From Blautia sp. (GTDB lineage Bacteria; Bacillota; Clostridia; Lachnospirales; Lachnospiraceae), in NCBI GenBank assembly GCA_021772055.1, contig JAETNR010000015.1, positions 1-64,000 on the forward strand: a stretch of DNA of 64,000 nucleotides. Direction: 5' to 3'. A program made the position numbers and the translations under genes. Below the pieces are notes generated by a model that saw only the letters and a program-made list of their open reading frames with translations, ran no database searches and was not told the DNA's origin. Below, in pieces: positions 33,471 through 41,888 of this stretch; the first letter of the stretch is position 1; every line of letters starts with the position of its first letter.

Positions 33471-33908
33471 TCACGCAAATGGTAATTCAGAATCATCAAT
33501 ACCGTCTGGAATCTGCATAAAATCTGTCTCTGTATTTTCCTGCTGCCCGCCATTTTTCTTGTTTCCCACACCATCACCAGACTTCTTGCTTTCCGCAAAC
33601 TCCTGATCCTCGATAATAACCTTTGTGGTATACACTTTCTGTCCATCACGGTTGGTGTAGCTTCCCGTCTGGATATGCCCAGACACCGTAATCTTTAATC
33701 CCTGGCGAAAATATTTCTCCGCAAATTCTGCAGCCCTCCCAAACGCCGTGCAGGATATAAAGTCTGCGCTGTCCTCACCATCGCGCTTATATCTTCGGTC
33801 AACTGCCAGAGTGTAATTGGCGATTGCCATTGGGTTATCTCCATGGGAATAACGGACTTCCGGATCTCTGGTTAGGCGTCCCATTAGAATTACTTTATTC
33901 ATGTCCAT
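33471..33908 (-). CDS. ssb: Single-stranded DNA-binding protein
   Basis: 145 residues: MDMNKVILMGRLTRDPEVRY, an OB fold with FISCTAFGRAAEFAEKYFRQG, and a disordered linker ending in the acidic tip DDSELPFA. The tip follows the DDxxxPF pattern used to recruit replication and repair proteins. It overlaps the upstream DUF4317-like gene by 14 nt, so the two are coexpressed. Confidence 0.95.
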   Translation of the reverse strand: MDMNKVILMGRLTRDPEVRYSHGDNPMAIANYTLAVDRRYKRDGEDSADFISCTAFGRAAEFAEKYFRQGLKITVSGHIQTGSYTNRDGQKVYTTKVIIEDQEFAESKKSGDGVGNKKNGGQQENTETDFMQIPDGIDDSELPFA

Positions 33909-35034
33909 TTTCTCCTTTTAGATCAATTCCATTCACGGTCAGATGTGAATTAACCGGAATAACAAGGCATCTCTGACCATCAATAATCTTCTCGGAAATT
34001 CCGTCTGAATACCACGGTTCCACCTTAATTTCAGCATTTCCACATTCAATAGCCAGCTTCTTTCCGCCTGCGATATTCTGAACTGGAAGAGAAGCGTCTT
34101 TTCCTACGTGCTCATCCCATGATTCATTGAAACAAATTTCTGTTACTTCTCCGCCCCATGCATCATCAACGATAAGTTGTTCTGCATCAGACTTACTTAA
34201 TAAACATTCCTGTCCGCTCCATTCAGAGCCTTCCAACCTTTCACAAATCTCTCTATAAACTGAAAGTAAATCTTCGATTTTTCCGTTGCTGCCGACTGTA
34301 TCTACCAGAACGTTTTTGAACGCATCATTCTGGTCATCTGCACTCATTTCCAATGCACATCCCAATACGTTTTTTACAAATTCAACCTGCAAAACATCAG
34401 ACTTTTTGATGTAATAAAGGCATCCATGAATATCTGTCTGGCGGTCATTGAATGCCGGGAATATAAATCCAGTTAATGGTGCATTTACAATCCAGTTTGG
34501 AGCATGGTTTTCAATCTTGCTCGTCAAAGTATCATAGAATAATGCTGCCTTTGACAGTTTAACCGGGCAAATGCTGCACATGATAAATTCGTAGACATCA
34601 TCCGAAGAATCAAACATTTTGACATTATCAGATGTTTTGCCTGGAATGTCATACATAGCATGAATCAAGATAATATAATACGGTTCAGAAGAAATATAGT
34701 TCTCGATAACTGCATCATAAAATTTATCCGTCAGATCATCATCCGCAAGTTTGCTTTCCCTTAAATCCATAAGGAAATTATGCGGTGTATTTACTGCCTC
34801 CTGCGCAATGGTATATTCCACACTCATAAGATTCTTTCCAGTCTGTCCAGAAAGCGTCTTCTTGAATATATCCATATATTTAAACATTTCATCTTCTGGA
34901 AACGATAAGAACGCTTCCTTCATTGATGTTTTCTTATTCTTTTCCGAATCCACATAGCATCCGCAAATTCTTGTGATTGCACAGTTCTCTGGTGAAAACT
35001 GCTTTCGGATCTCGGCTATTTCCTTTTTATTCAT
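33895..35034 (-). CDS. DUF4317-like protein
   Basis: 379 residues beginning MNKKEIAEIRKQFSPENCAI. The block ITRICGCYVDSEKNKKTSMKEAFLSFPEDE matches DUF4317 proteins, which are typically chromosomal in Clostridia. The C-terminal 100 residues (GGEVTEICFNESW) look like a separate domain. AGAAAGGAATGAGCC precedes the ATG. Function unknown; presence inside a phage early operon is notable. Confidence 0.75.
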   Translation of the reverse strand: MNKKEIAEIRKQFSPENCAITRICGCYVDSEKNKKTSMKEAFLSFPEDEMFKYMDIFKKTLSGQTGKNLMSVEYTIAQEAVNTPHNFLMDLRESKLADDDLTDKFYDAVIENYISSEPYYIILIHAMYDIPGKTSDNVKMFDSSDDVYEFIMCSICPVKLSKAALFYDTLTSKIENHAPNWIVNAPLTGFIFPAFNDRQTDIHGCLYYIKKSDVLQVEFVKNVLGCALEMSADDQNDAFKNVLVDTVGSNGKIEDLLSVYREICERLEGSEWSGQECLLSKSDAEQLIVDDAWGGEVTEICFNESWDEHVGKDASLPVQNIAGGKKLAIECGNAEIKVEPWYSDGISEKIIDGQRCLVIPVNSHLTVNGIDLKGENGHE

Positions 35035-35081
35035 GGCTCATTCCTTTCTTCCGCCCACATTTCTGCGGGCGGATCATAATT

Positions 35082-36098
35082 CTACTCTCCATCTACAACT
35101 ACAGCATCCGCTCCCTGGACAGTCACCCATCCATGCTCCTGCCGTGCTTTCGCCAGCTCCATATCAATCAGCTCCTGTGTGATAGACTGGCTTAATTCTT
35201 TATTTGCTTCTGCCTGGGCGTTTGCCTGTATCTTAGTGGCTTCTGCATTAGCTTCTGCCGCAATCTTCTTTGACTTCGCTTCCCCTTCTGACTTTTTGAC
35301 CTTCGCATCAGCTTCTGCCTTTGCCTGTTCCACAGCCTTTTTATTCTCAATCTGCTGTCTTTCATAGGCCAACTGCGCATTCTGTTTCTCGGCGATGGAG
35401 GCGTTATAGCTCTCATCAAAATCAGCACTTGCAATCACAACCTTATTAACGATGATTGTCCCTTCCCCGTATTTCCCGTCAAGGGATCTCTGGATATTCT
35501 GCATGGACAAAGGCTCTATTTTCCCTCTGTTAGTCGCATCAATATCCGACAGAGCCTTACTGCTTTCTTTGAGCGCTGATGCTACCAACGGCTGTGATAT
35601 TAACCTGATGTCGTAATTTTGGACATTTGCGTATATCCAGGCAGATTTTTCTCTGGCGATCTGATATGTAACTGTGATTCCGTCATAATAGATAGCCGTC
35701 CGGTCAGCTGTCTCACTCCAAATCTGCCCATCAAAGGTAATGTCTTGCTGTTTGTTATTGACTTTCTTGATGCTCTCAACAAGCGGAATCTTAAAATTCA
35801 TTCCATTGGGCATGGTCTTTTCAGATACTTGTCCAAACTTAATCCTTACTCCGGTGTAGCCACTGGGGATTACGGTAATACTGGATGAGATCAGGATGAC
35901 CAGAAATCCAGCAAGTATTAGCAGAATGCTTTTCTTTGGAGTCTTCGGTGCAACTGGTGCGTCAATCTCCAACCCACCGCGTTTCTTTCTCTCATACATT
36001 TCCAGTTCATCCGCATATTTGATTTTTGCCATGACCACCACTACAATTCCTGCGGCGATCAATAAGATTCCTAAGATTGTAAAAATAATGTTTAACAT
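35082..36098 (-). CDS. SPFH/band 7 membrane protein
   Basis: 338 residues. Two hydrophobic spans (residues 3-26 and 58-80), then the SPFH domain (IPSGYTGVRIKFGQVSEKTM, with YYDGITVTYQIAREKSAWIY) and a long Ala/Glu/Lys coiled coil (250-315) typical of prohibitin- and flotillin-like proteins. Such proteins oligomerise on the membrane. In a phage early operon it may alter the membrane or anchor replication; this is inference. Confidence 0.85.
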   Translation of the reverse strand: MLNIIFTILGILLIAAGIVVVVMAKIKYADELEMYERKKRGGLEIDAPVAPKTPKKSILLILAGFLVILISSSITVIPSGYTGVRIKFGQVSEKTMPNGMNFKIPLVESIKKVNNKQQDITFDGQIWSETADRTAIYYDGITVTYQIAREKSAWIYANVQNYDIRLISQPLVASALKESSKALSDIDATNRGKIEPLSMQNIQRSLDGKYGEGTIIVNKVVIASADFDESYNASIAEKQNAQLAYERQQIENKKAVEQAKAEADAKVKKSEGEAKSKKIAAEANAEATKIQANAQAEANKELSQSITQELIDMELAKARQEHGWVTVQGADAVVVDGE

Positions 36099-36114
36099 GT
36101 TTTTTGTCCTTTCT

Positions 36115-36260
36115 TAATTCTTTTGTCCCGGCAGGCACATCCCCTCGGGACTTGCGTAAATCCGGCTTTACGGTCGGCAGCGCAGGCAGTATAGATGTGC
36201 ATCAGCCTGCTTCCGGCATTGGTTAATAGTTTCTATATAAATTTTACCGGTAAAAATTGT
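36115..36260. other. Intergenic stretch with hairpins and a short reading frame
   Basis: The gap before the SPFH gene holds GTCCCG/CGGGAC (around 36124-36150) and GCAGGC/GCCTGC stems. On the minus strand a 36-codon frame from ATG near 36201 overlaps the SPFH start; its weak start site gives it little support. Otherwise nothing clear. Confidence 0.25.
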
Positions 36261-36264
36261 TGTA

Positions 36265-36708
36265 TTAAATTGTTGCTTCTAATATTTCTACGATTTTCCT
36301 CCCTGTATCCTTCTTGTTGCAAAACACGAATTCAATGTTATATGCCACTTGAGCTGCATACATTTTTTCCATTAATTTCCGTCCAGACACCTTAGAAAAA
36401 TCATCTTTATATCTGGCAACATCTCTTATAGTTCTGTATCCTTCTCCATGTTCACATAGAATATAAAACTTGACCTTATCTCTGTACGAACGTCTTATTT
36501 CCTTCCAAAATCGACTTCTGTCAGAGGAGCACAGATTTGTCAGAAGCTCATGAAGATTTTGTTTCCTGTCTACTGTGATATCCATTCTTTCCAAAACCAT
36601 GTAATCCCCTGTTTCCAGACACTTTTCTATGTACGGAATTCCTTTCTCGCGAAAATATTGGAGGACATGTGCGTTTTTTTGCTCGCGTGTATCACAAATA
36701 ATCGTCAT
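36265..36708 (-). CDS. ERCC4-type nuclease (second copy)
   Basis: 147 residues: MTIICDTREQKNAHVL, CLETGDYMVLERMDITVDRKQNL and the end CNKKDTGRKIVEIL. The D, GDY and DRK residues are all present. It is a paralogue of 31684-32214, roughly 30% identical by eye with the same C-terminal signature, but lacks the KWINPRRYQYCRK segment of the first. Likely structure-specific endonuclease. Confidence 0.85.
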   Translation of the reverse strand: MTIICDTREQKNAHVLQYFREKGIPYIEKCLETGDYMVLERMDITVDRKQNLHELLTNLCSSDRSRFWKEIRRSYRDKVKFYILCEHGEGYRTIRDVARYKDDFSKVSGRKLMEKMYAAQVAYNIEFVFCNKKDTGRKIVEILEATI

Positions 36709-36720
36709 ATTGAGCTGCCC

Positions 36721-37212
36721 TTATTCTTTATCTCCATTCATCTTTTCTTTTGCTTTTTTCATACACTCCAGGCACAAAACCCGGCCTGTATTACGTTTTG
36801 ATATCTCTACCAATTCTGAAACACTCTTGGAAGCAAGTGCCGTAATAATATTTCCACAGTCATCACACTTTATTTCCGTATATTCCTTGATCCGTATTCC
36901 AGTGGTTGCCTTTCCGGCAACTTTTACATTTGCCACATACAATATAACCTTTTTACCAATGCAGTCACGTGGTCTGGATCCATCAGCTCCAAACAATTTC
37001 ATAAGTGTTTTTGTATTGGTTTTGTTAAGAATCATCGGTTTGCATTCTTCAAAAAATAACGACTGCTTCATACTCTTAGAATTGCTTTTCTGATCAAAGG
37101 CTTCTTTAAAGTCTATATCCTTGATCGTTACAACTCGTTCCGCACCAACGTCACCTATTAACTCAGCATTAATAAAATTGGGATCCAGAACTTTTTCCCA
37201 TGTCTCTATCAT
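36721..37212 (-). CDS. Phage protein with C-terminal zinc ribbon
   Basis: 163 residues. The N-terminal part (FINAELIGDVGAERVVTIKDI, then IGKKVILYVANVKVAGKATTGIRIKEY) is a beta-rich domain seen next to phage recombination genes. The C-terminus has CDDCGNI and CLECMKKA, a zinc ribbon. Position beside the RecE-like nuclease suggests a role in recombination. The stop overlaps its neighbour by 1 nt. Confidence 0.65.
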   Translation of the reverse strand: MIETWEKVLDPNFINAELIGDVGAERVVTIKDIDFKEAFDQKSNSKSMKQSLFFEECKPMILNKTNTKTLMKLFGADGSRPRDCIGKKVILYVANVKVAGKATTGIRIKEYTEIKCDDCGNIITALASKSVSELVEISKRNTGRVLCLECMKKAKEKMNGDKE

Positions 37213-37994
37213 TACAAATCCTCCTCCATCAGTTCCGTTGCAATATTCATAGGTCCCTCATATCCATACCAATTACCTGTTTCTTTACAGGAATGATATA
37301 TTCCAATAAGTTCCCGAAACTGGTCATATCCCTGAGCCACAAATTCAGGAGAACAGAAGTATACCCTCACGGCATATGGCGCTTTCTTTTCCTGGGCTAT
37401 AAAAGCAAACCCATACTGTTCAAAGGTGTTCTGGAATACACCTTCCGTATACATCCCTGCCTGGAATTTATAACCATACTTCCTACAGGAGCGTTCAAAA
37501 TGTCCATCTTCGCATGAATCTGTGCTTTTATAATCCACGATGTATTTCAGTCCATCGTATTCAGTCAAGCAATCAGGCCTGCACTTACATCTCTCGCCAG
37601 TCATATCATCTGTCCAGAAGAAATCCTTTTCATGATCCCCCGCAAGAAGCTGCTTTGCCAATGGATTGGCCATTACTGCATCATACATAGCAATAATTAC
37701 CGACATATCGTCACGACTCACCAGTTCCTTCTCATGCTCAAATGCTTCCACCTGATAACGTTCATATTCTTCTTTCCCGGCTTTAGTTCTTTTGTTAATT
37801 TCCGGCAGAACAATAAAATCATTGAAAAAATCATCTTTTTCCAAAACATATTTATGTAACGCCCTGCCAAACGCCAACGATTCCGAATCTACCGGATTTT
37901 CCATTGAATATTTAAAATGCAACGGCGAACGGGCAATTTTAAAGAGCTCCGATCTGCTTATACCTTCTTCTGCCCTGTATTCTTTCTGTGACAT
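37212..37994 (-). CDS. RecE-like PD-(D/E)XK exonuclease
   Basis: 260 residues. MSQKEYRAEEGISRSELFKI, AFGRALHKYVLE, CKCRPDCLTEY and YIVDYKSTDSC give the catalytic pattern (Asp in RPD and the DxK motif of VDYKST) and the Q in FQAGMYTE of RecE/RecB-like nucleases. Such enzymes resect double-strand ends for phage single-strand annealing. No RecT-like annealing protein is evident in the window, although the SSB and the ATPase 38006-39436 lie nearby. Confidence 0.85.
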   Translation of the reverse strand: MSQKEYRAEEGISRSELFKIARSPLHFKYSMENPVDSESLAFGRALHKYVLEKDDFFNDFIVLPEINKRTKAGKEEYERYQVEAFEHEKELVSRDDMSVIIAMYDAVMANPLAKQLLAGDHEKDFFWTDDMTGERCKCRPDCLTEYDGLKYIVDYKSTDSCEDGHFERSCRKYGYKFQAGMYTEGVFQNTFEQYGFAFIAQEKKAPYAVRVYFCSPEFVAQGYDQFRELIGIYHSCKETGNWYGYEGPMNIATELMEEDL

Positions 37995-38005
37995 CTTTTC
38001 CCCTC

Positions 38006-39436
38006 CTACAATTCATAAACAGTCAATTCGTTCTCATCAGTTGTCCTTGTAGAGATAAACTGCAAGCCTTTTTCTTTACATTTTTTGTAAAGGCGCTCCC
38101 TCATATTGGTAGACAGCTTCTCAACTCCATCAATTAGGATAATCTGCAAACCTGACGGGTTTTGAATCGCCACGTCAATGCACAGATCCAGTCTCTCCCC
38201 TTCTGATAAATTGCTAACCGGAAGCCCATTAATTAATGGAATCCCATTTTTTACGGTAAGTCCGTCAATCGGTATTGTTGCTGTTTCGAGTATCTCCCCT
38301 GGAAGTGTTCTCGCTTTTTCAATCTTTTTCGTAAGCAGATTAGACTGTTCTGAGAGATTCTCTACATCTTTTTCCAACAACAGCATTCTTCTCCATTCAT
38401 TGACGTGGGACTTCATTTTCTCAACTTCCGCTGCCTGCTTCTGCAGGCCATCAATCGGTTGCGTTTCTTTATCTGCATATTCGGAATATGATGCAACCTC
38501 TTTGTCAAACTGCGCCACATCTTTTTCATATTTACTGTTAATTACAGAGATCTTGTCCTTTTTGATTCCATCAAGCCCAGCTTTCTCTTTTTCCAACGAA
38601 ACAATTCGCTCTCTCAGTGTTGCCAGATCCGTATCAATAGCGTTGCTCTTTGACGTAATCTCACGATCAAGTGCCGCCATAGCAATTTCTCTATCAGCTT
38701 CAAATTTTCTGATTTTACCGTCGCGTCCATCTTTCAGCCTTTTTGCAGTCTCAATCTGTTCATTTTCTATCCTGATTTTTTCGATATCAGAATACAGATT
38801 ACTTAAACTCACATCCTCCCACTGTTTTCCATCGTATCCAACAGGGAGAGCCGCTTTAATCTCTTCGATTACAGCCTTTTTTGCCCTGGCCGTCCGGTTA
38901 ATATCTTGCCGCGTCTGAAAATATACACCATCCTCCGCCTGTATATCATTGAGTACAGCAAGAATATTTTGATCGTAATTTACATCTGCCGGAAGTTCTC
39001 CAAACCATTCTTTTATCGTATCCAGTGTCCAAGGGTAATCAATCATATCAAGAATAATAGCATTCTGCTGCTTTGGCTCCATAGCCATGAATTCCACAGG
39101 AGAAAGCTGCAGAGGAGTAATGATCTCCTTTAAAAAAGACTCCGGACTTGGAACGGACAGGCCATTCTTTTTGACAGATTTATAATCAGACTGGTTCGTA
39201 CGCGATTTGCGATTAATCATAAGCCCAGAATCTGTCTCAATTATGATTTCTCCTTCAGTTTCTCCGTTTCGCACAATGTACTCACGGCTCGATTTATTGG
39301 TAAGCGCATACCGTATTGCATCAATTACAGATGTTTTTCCCGTTCCATTTGCTCCAGTCAGTTCACGATCACTGGAATCTGCTTCATACTCTTTGATTCC
39401 AAATAAATTCTTAATTTTTATCTTTGAAATTTTCAT
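38006..39436 (-). CDS. SbcC/Rad50-like AAA ATPase
   Basis: 476 residues. Walker A GANGTGKTS (residues 28-36), a coiled coil (180-370) and the ABC signature NLSEGERLDLCID with Walker B IILIDGVEKL near the end. This is the arrangement of SbcC/RecF-like ATPases but with a short coiled coil, as in phage recombination proteins. It may act with the RecE-like nuclease and the ERCC4 proteins. Confidence 0.87.
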   Translation of the reverse strand: MKISKIKIKNLFGIKEYEADSSDRELTGANGTGKTSVIDAIRYALTNKSSREYIVRNGETEGEIIIETDSGLMINRKSRTNQSDYKSVKKNGLSVPSPESFLKEIITPLQLSPVEFMAMEPKQQNAIILDMIDYPWTLDTIKEWFGELPADVNYDQNILAVLNDIQAEDGVYFQTRQDINRTARAKKAVIEEIKAALPVGYDGKQWEDVSLSNLYSDIEKIRIENEQIETAKRLKDGRDGKIRKFEADREIAMAALDREITSKSNAIDTDLATLRERIVSLEKEKAGLDGIKKDKISVINSKYEKDVAQFDKEVASYSEYADKETQPIDGLQKQAAEVEKMKSHVNEWRRMLLLEKDVENLSEQSNLLTKKIEKARTLPGEILETATIPIDGLTVKNGIPLINGLPVSNLSEGERLDLCIDVAIQNPSGLQIILIDGVEKLSTNMRERLYKKCKEKGLQFISTRTTDENELTVYEL

Positions 39437-39439
39437 AAA

Positions 39440-39721
39440 TTACTCCTTTTCTTCACTGTTTTCGCCACAGCACTTCCCCTTCTCAAGAATCCCAAGAATG
39501 TGTTCCTTTGCCTTTTCATAATTTCTTGCTGATTCATCAGCCAGTACAGGATCTTCATAGATGGAATATGCTCCATCCAGTTTCTTCTCGGAATCAAATC
39601 CATTGTCCTGAATGTTGATATCGGTATTCGCACCCGTGCAGTACCTAACTGACATATAAGCATTTGTTTCTTCCTGGACTCTCAGAAATAAGTCCAGTAA
39701 TTCTCTTTTTTTCCTGCTCAA
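39440..39721 (-). CDS. Small phage protein of unknown function
   Basis: 93 residues, MSRKKRELLDLFLRVQEETN, helical; the middle contains NTDINIQDNGFDSEKK. The probable start is TTG at 39721 with GGAGG 13 nt upstream, which is a weak spacing. It ends 4 nt before the ATPase start. Confidence 0.5.
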   Translation of the reverse strand: MSRKKRELLDLFLRVQEETNAYMSVRYCTGANTDINIQDNGFDSEKKLDGAYSIYEDPVLADESARNYEKAKEHILGILEKGKCCGENSEEKE

Positions 39722-39772
39722 ACACTTGGTTTTTCCTCCAATTCCGCCTATACTAAGGCTGGGTTAAATTAT

Positions 39773-39994
39773 TTAAGTCCTCATTTGCTTGCCGGCGTGA
39801 GGGCTTTTGTGTTTGTAGTGGCAATCCACTACTTCCATCGTGTCCTTGTCGATGATTTTCAAGCTCCCGTCATCCTTGCTGACAATATGCAGATAATCAT
39901 TATCCTCAAACTTGTACATCCAGTTTTCCGGATTCAAGCCACACTTGGAAAGTAGTATCTTTTGATTCCTCAAAAGCTTTTTCGGCTGCTTCAA
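39773..39994 (-). CDS. Small phage protein, DUF6906-like
   Basis: 73 residues. From TTG 39994 the protein starts KQPKKLLRNQKILLSKCGLN (first residue Met) and continues with PENWMYKFEDNDYLHIVSK, the pattern of a small conserved phage family that begins with a helix and a GLNPENW motif. GGAGGAGGAAAGAGA lies upstream of the TTG. It overlaps the end of the preceding membrane protein gene by 89 nt in another frame. Confidence 0.65.
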   Translation of the reverse strand: MKQPKKLLRNQKILLSKCGLNPENWMYKFEDNDYLHIVSKDDGSLKIIDKDTMEVVDCHYKHKSPHAGKQMRT

Positions 39995-40202
39995 TCTCTT
40001 TCCTCCTCCTTTCCTCCAGGGCGTTTTCATGAGCTTCTTTGCGCTCTGCTGCTGCCCATAATCTATATCCAACTGCTGCCACCGCGAACGATGCTGCTGT
40101 AAGGATTGCACAAGGTTTTGCTGTGGGGCCATCAAGGCCGGATCCGCAGATTAGGAAGGCGAGTGCTCCGGATCCGAATAAAACTAAACTACTTTTTCTC
40201 AT
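39906..40202 (-). CDS. Small two-span membrane protein
   Basis: 98 residues: hydrophobic segments at residues 6-22 and 30-48 then a charged helix (HENALEERRRKEIEAAEKAF). The DNA encoding that helix is purine-rich and doubles as the ribosome site for the overlapping DUF6906-like gene. No function known. Confidence 0.6.
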   Translation of the reverse strand: MRKSSLVLFGSGALAFLICGSGLDGPTAKPCAILTAASFAVAAVGYRLWAAAERKEAHENALEERRRKEIEAAEKAFEESKDTTFQVWLESGKLDVQV

Positions 40203-40522
40203 ACTCCCTCGATTCTTACGGGCTTATTTTCCCATCCGATAATTTTCGAAATTTCAGCAGGATTAAACACCGGAACATATTTTCTTGTATTCTTCTCGCG
40301 TAGCCTGCGCCTGTATGTCATATAGTCGATAAATACCAATACATTCACCAATACTATATTCCCATCATTGATAATCGCATAATCGCTGTAACGCCCGTTC
40401 CGGATTTCTTCTTCAATTTCTTTCAGCCTAGAATAAACTGTTGTTTTTCCAATATGGAATTCATCTGCCAGTTGTTGCTTTGGCATATACGGATATCCTC
40501 TGATGGATTCTATGTAAGTCAT
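40199..40522 (-). CDS. Helix-turn-helix phage protein
   Basis: 107 residues. QLADEFHIGKTTVYSRLKEI is a clear helix-turn-helix, followed by a beta stretch (YAIINDGNIVLVNVLVFIDY). The C-terminal EISKIIGW helix resembles excisionase-like or DNA-binding phage proteins. Likely early regulator or a replication initiator accessory factor; the exact role is not known. Confidence 0.7.
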   Translation of the reverse strand: MTYIESIRGYPYMPKQQLADEFHIGKTTVYSRLKEIEEEIRNGRYSDYAIINDGNIVLVNVLVFIDYMTYRRRLREKNTRKYVPVFNPAEISKIIGWENKPVRIEGV

Positions 40523-40539
40523 AATAGTAACCCTTTCGC

Positions 40540-40737
40540 TTAATTTTCTTCCTTTCGATACTCTACGTTTTCTGCGGCAAATAAAATCGCTTTACTTGCA
40601 ACCTCTCTGAAAGACATTGCGCTTTCGTTAAAAATATCAACCAAAGCGTTATATGCTTCAGGCGTTACCTTAACAACGCAGTCTTTACTCTCTGAAACCT
40701 TCTGTCGTTTCTTTGCCTGAATTATGAATTTATCCAT
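40540..40737 (-). CDS. Ribbon-helix-helix-like small protein
   Basis: 65 residues from MDKFIIQAKKRQKVSESKDC. CVVKVTPEAYNALVDIFNESA followed by SFREVASKAILFAAENV fits a ribbon-helix-helix. The ATG at 40737 has AGGAGG upstream. Overlaps the next upstream gene by 8 nt. Confidence 0.6.
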   Translation of the reverse strand: MDKFIIQAKKRQKVSESKDCVVKVTPEAYNALVDIFNESAMSFREVASKAILFAAENVEYRKEEN

Positions 40738-40924
40738 GACTTTTACCTCCTGCATTTTTCTTCTTTAAAAAATTCATCAGCGTGTTGCGAAGAGATTCAT
40801 CTTTACAGTGGATTTCTGTATTTACTTCAATCACAACATCATCTCCATAAAAAATATCTTTATTCGTATCCGCTTCAAATTCCGGACAATTGTGACATCT
40901 ACCCATAACTTTTAAAGTAATCAC
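40730..40924 (-). CDS. Small cysteine-containing phage protein
   Basis: 64 residues from GTG 40924 (AGAGG site). MGRCHNCPEFEADTNKDIF, a CxxC-like pair, later EIHCKDESLRNTL. The size and motif are common in Clostridia phage early regions. Function unknown. Confidence 0.55.
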   Translation of the reverse strand: MITLKVMGRCHNCPEFEADTNKDIFYGDDVVIEVNTEIHCKDESLRNTLMNFLKKKNAGGKSHG

Positions 40925-40979
40925 TTTATTACCTCTTCTTTCTATAAAAGCTTTCAAAAAATAATCGTATATCAGGACA

Positions 40980-41165
40980 TTAATCAGAAGTGGTAAACCA
41001 TGCACCAAGAAATATAAGTCCTGAAACCCCAAGCGACACAAGCCAAGCTATTAATGCTTCTGAGCCTTCTAAACCAATGCCAACAGTTAAGCCAGCGAAT
41101 ACTAATATCAAAATCAAAGATCCTATTATCTTCCGTTTCATATTCCGTTTCATATTCACCCACAT
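40980..41165 (-). CDS. Small two-span membrane protein
   Basis: 61 residues with hydrophobic helices ILILVFAGLTVGIGL and ALIAWLVSLGVSGLIFLGAW. The start could be the ATG at 41165 or a later in-frame ATG (41153). No family recognised. Confidence 0.55.
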   Translation of the reverse strand: MWVNMKRNMKRKIIGSLILILVFAGLTVGIGLEGSEALIAWLVSLGVSGLIFLGAWFTTSD

Positions 41166-41178
41166 CCTACTTTCTGAA

Positions 41179-41331
41179 TCATACTGATATATCGCTGAAT
41201 ACTCTTCGTCCCATATTTGCCAATGTATTTTTTAGTTTCTCAATTTGGTTTTGTACTTCCACGATTAAGCCAAGAGTGTTCTCCTTGTCTACTTTCACAG
41301 ACAAATACATTCTATCTTCATGTTCCCACAT
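41179..41331 (-). CDS. Small helical phage protein
   Basis: 50 residues: MWEHEDRMYLSVKVDKENTL, an EVQNQIEKLKNTL helix. GGGGTG lies upstream. It is divergently arranged with cassette A and about 130 nt from its gene. Not recognised. Confidence 0.6.
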   Translation of the reverse strand: MWEHEDRMYLSVKVDKENTLGLIVEVQNQIEKLKNTLANMGRRVFSDISV

Positions 41332-41385
41332 ATTTTTCACCCCGCTTTCTGTTTATGAAAGAAAGTGTATTTTACTCACCTTCGG

Positions 41386-41443
41386 TTGATTTAGTGTTTA
41401 ATATCTCCTATAATTAAAGTACAGGCACTGCCATGCCGAGTAC
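41386..41443 (+). promoter_or_regulatory. Cassette A promoter and leader hairpin
   Basis: TTGATT (41386-41391), 17-nt spacer, TATAAT (41409-41414), then 4 nt and the element GTACAGG...CCGAGTAC (41419-41443). In the RNA it folds as GUAC / A bulge / GGCA-CUGCCA-UGCC / GA / GUAC. It is followed by AAAGGAG and the start of a DUF2513-like gene. Same design as cassettes B and C. Confidence 0.75.
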
Positions 41444-41464
41444 TGAAGAAAAAGGAGCAATCTT

Positions 41465-41872
41465 ATGAAACTTAGTCTGAGTTGTATTCGCGATACCCTT
41501 GTTACTCTCGAGGATTGGCTTATACTAAATAACAACCTAGAGTTCATATCCCTTAGTTTGGATGAAATTTGCAAATCGTCCGAAATGCTAAAACATTCCA
41601 AATCAGATATCGCTTATACTCTTGTAATATTAAATGAAGCAGGATTTATAGAAGCTATAATTGATTATGGCGACTTCAATTGCATCTGCGAATTGGAGGT
41701 TATACGTCTCACGTATTCCGGTCATCAATTCATTGATGCCATACGTCCGCAAGCAACATGGGATAAAATTTATGATGTTGCTGAAAAAACTGGGTTAAAA
41801 TCAGTTTCTGCCATAATGAAAATAGCAGATGCCTTGCTTCCAGAAACCATAAAACATGCGCTTCATCCCTAA
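41465..41872 (+). CDS. DUF2513-like phage protein (cassette A)
   Basis: 135 residues. MKLSLSCIRDTLVTLEDWLI, ITYTLVIL-like strand, YSGHQFIDAIRPQATWDKI and the end AIMKIADALLPETIKHAL follow the DUF2513 pattern, a winged-helix-like phage family of unknown function. It is transcribed against the early operon from a cassette promoter with a leader hairpin. Converges with the small gene at 41889-42077. Confidence 0.8.
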   Translation: MKLSLSCIRDTLVTLEDWLILNNNLEFISLSLDEICKSSEMLKHSKSDIAYTLVILNEAGFIEAIIDYGDFNCICELEVIRLTYSGHQFIDAIRPQATWDKIYDVAEKTGLKSVSAIMKIADALLPETIKHALHP

Positions 41873-41888
41873 GCCCACGCGGAGTCTA

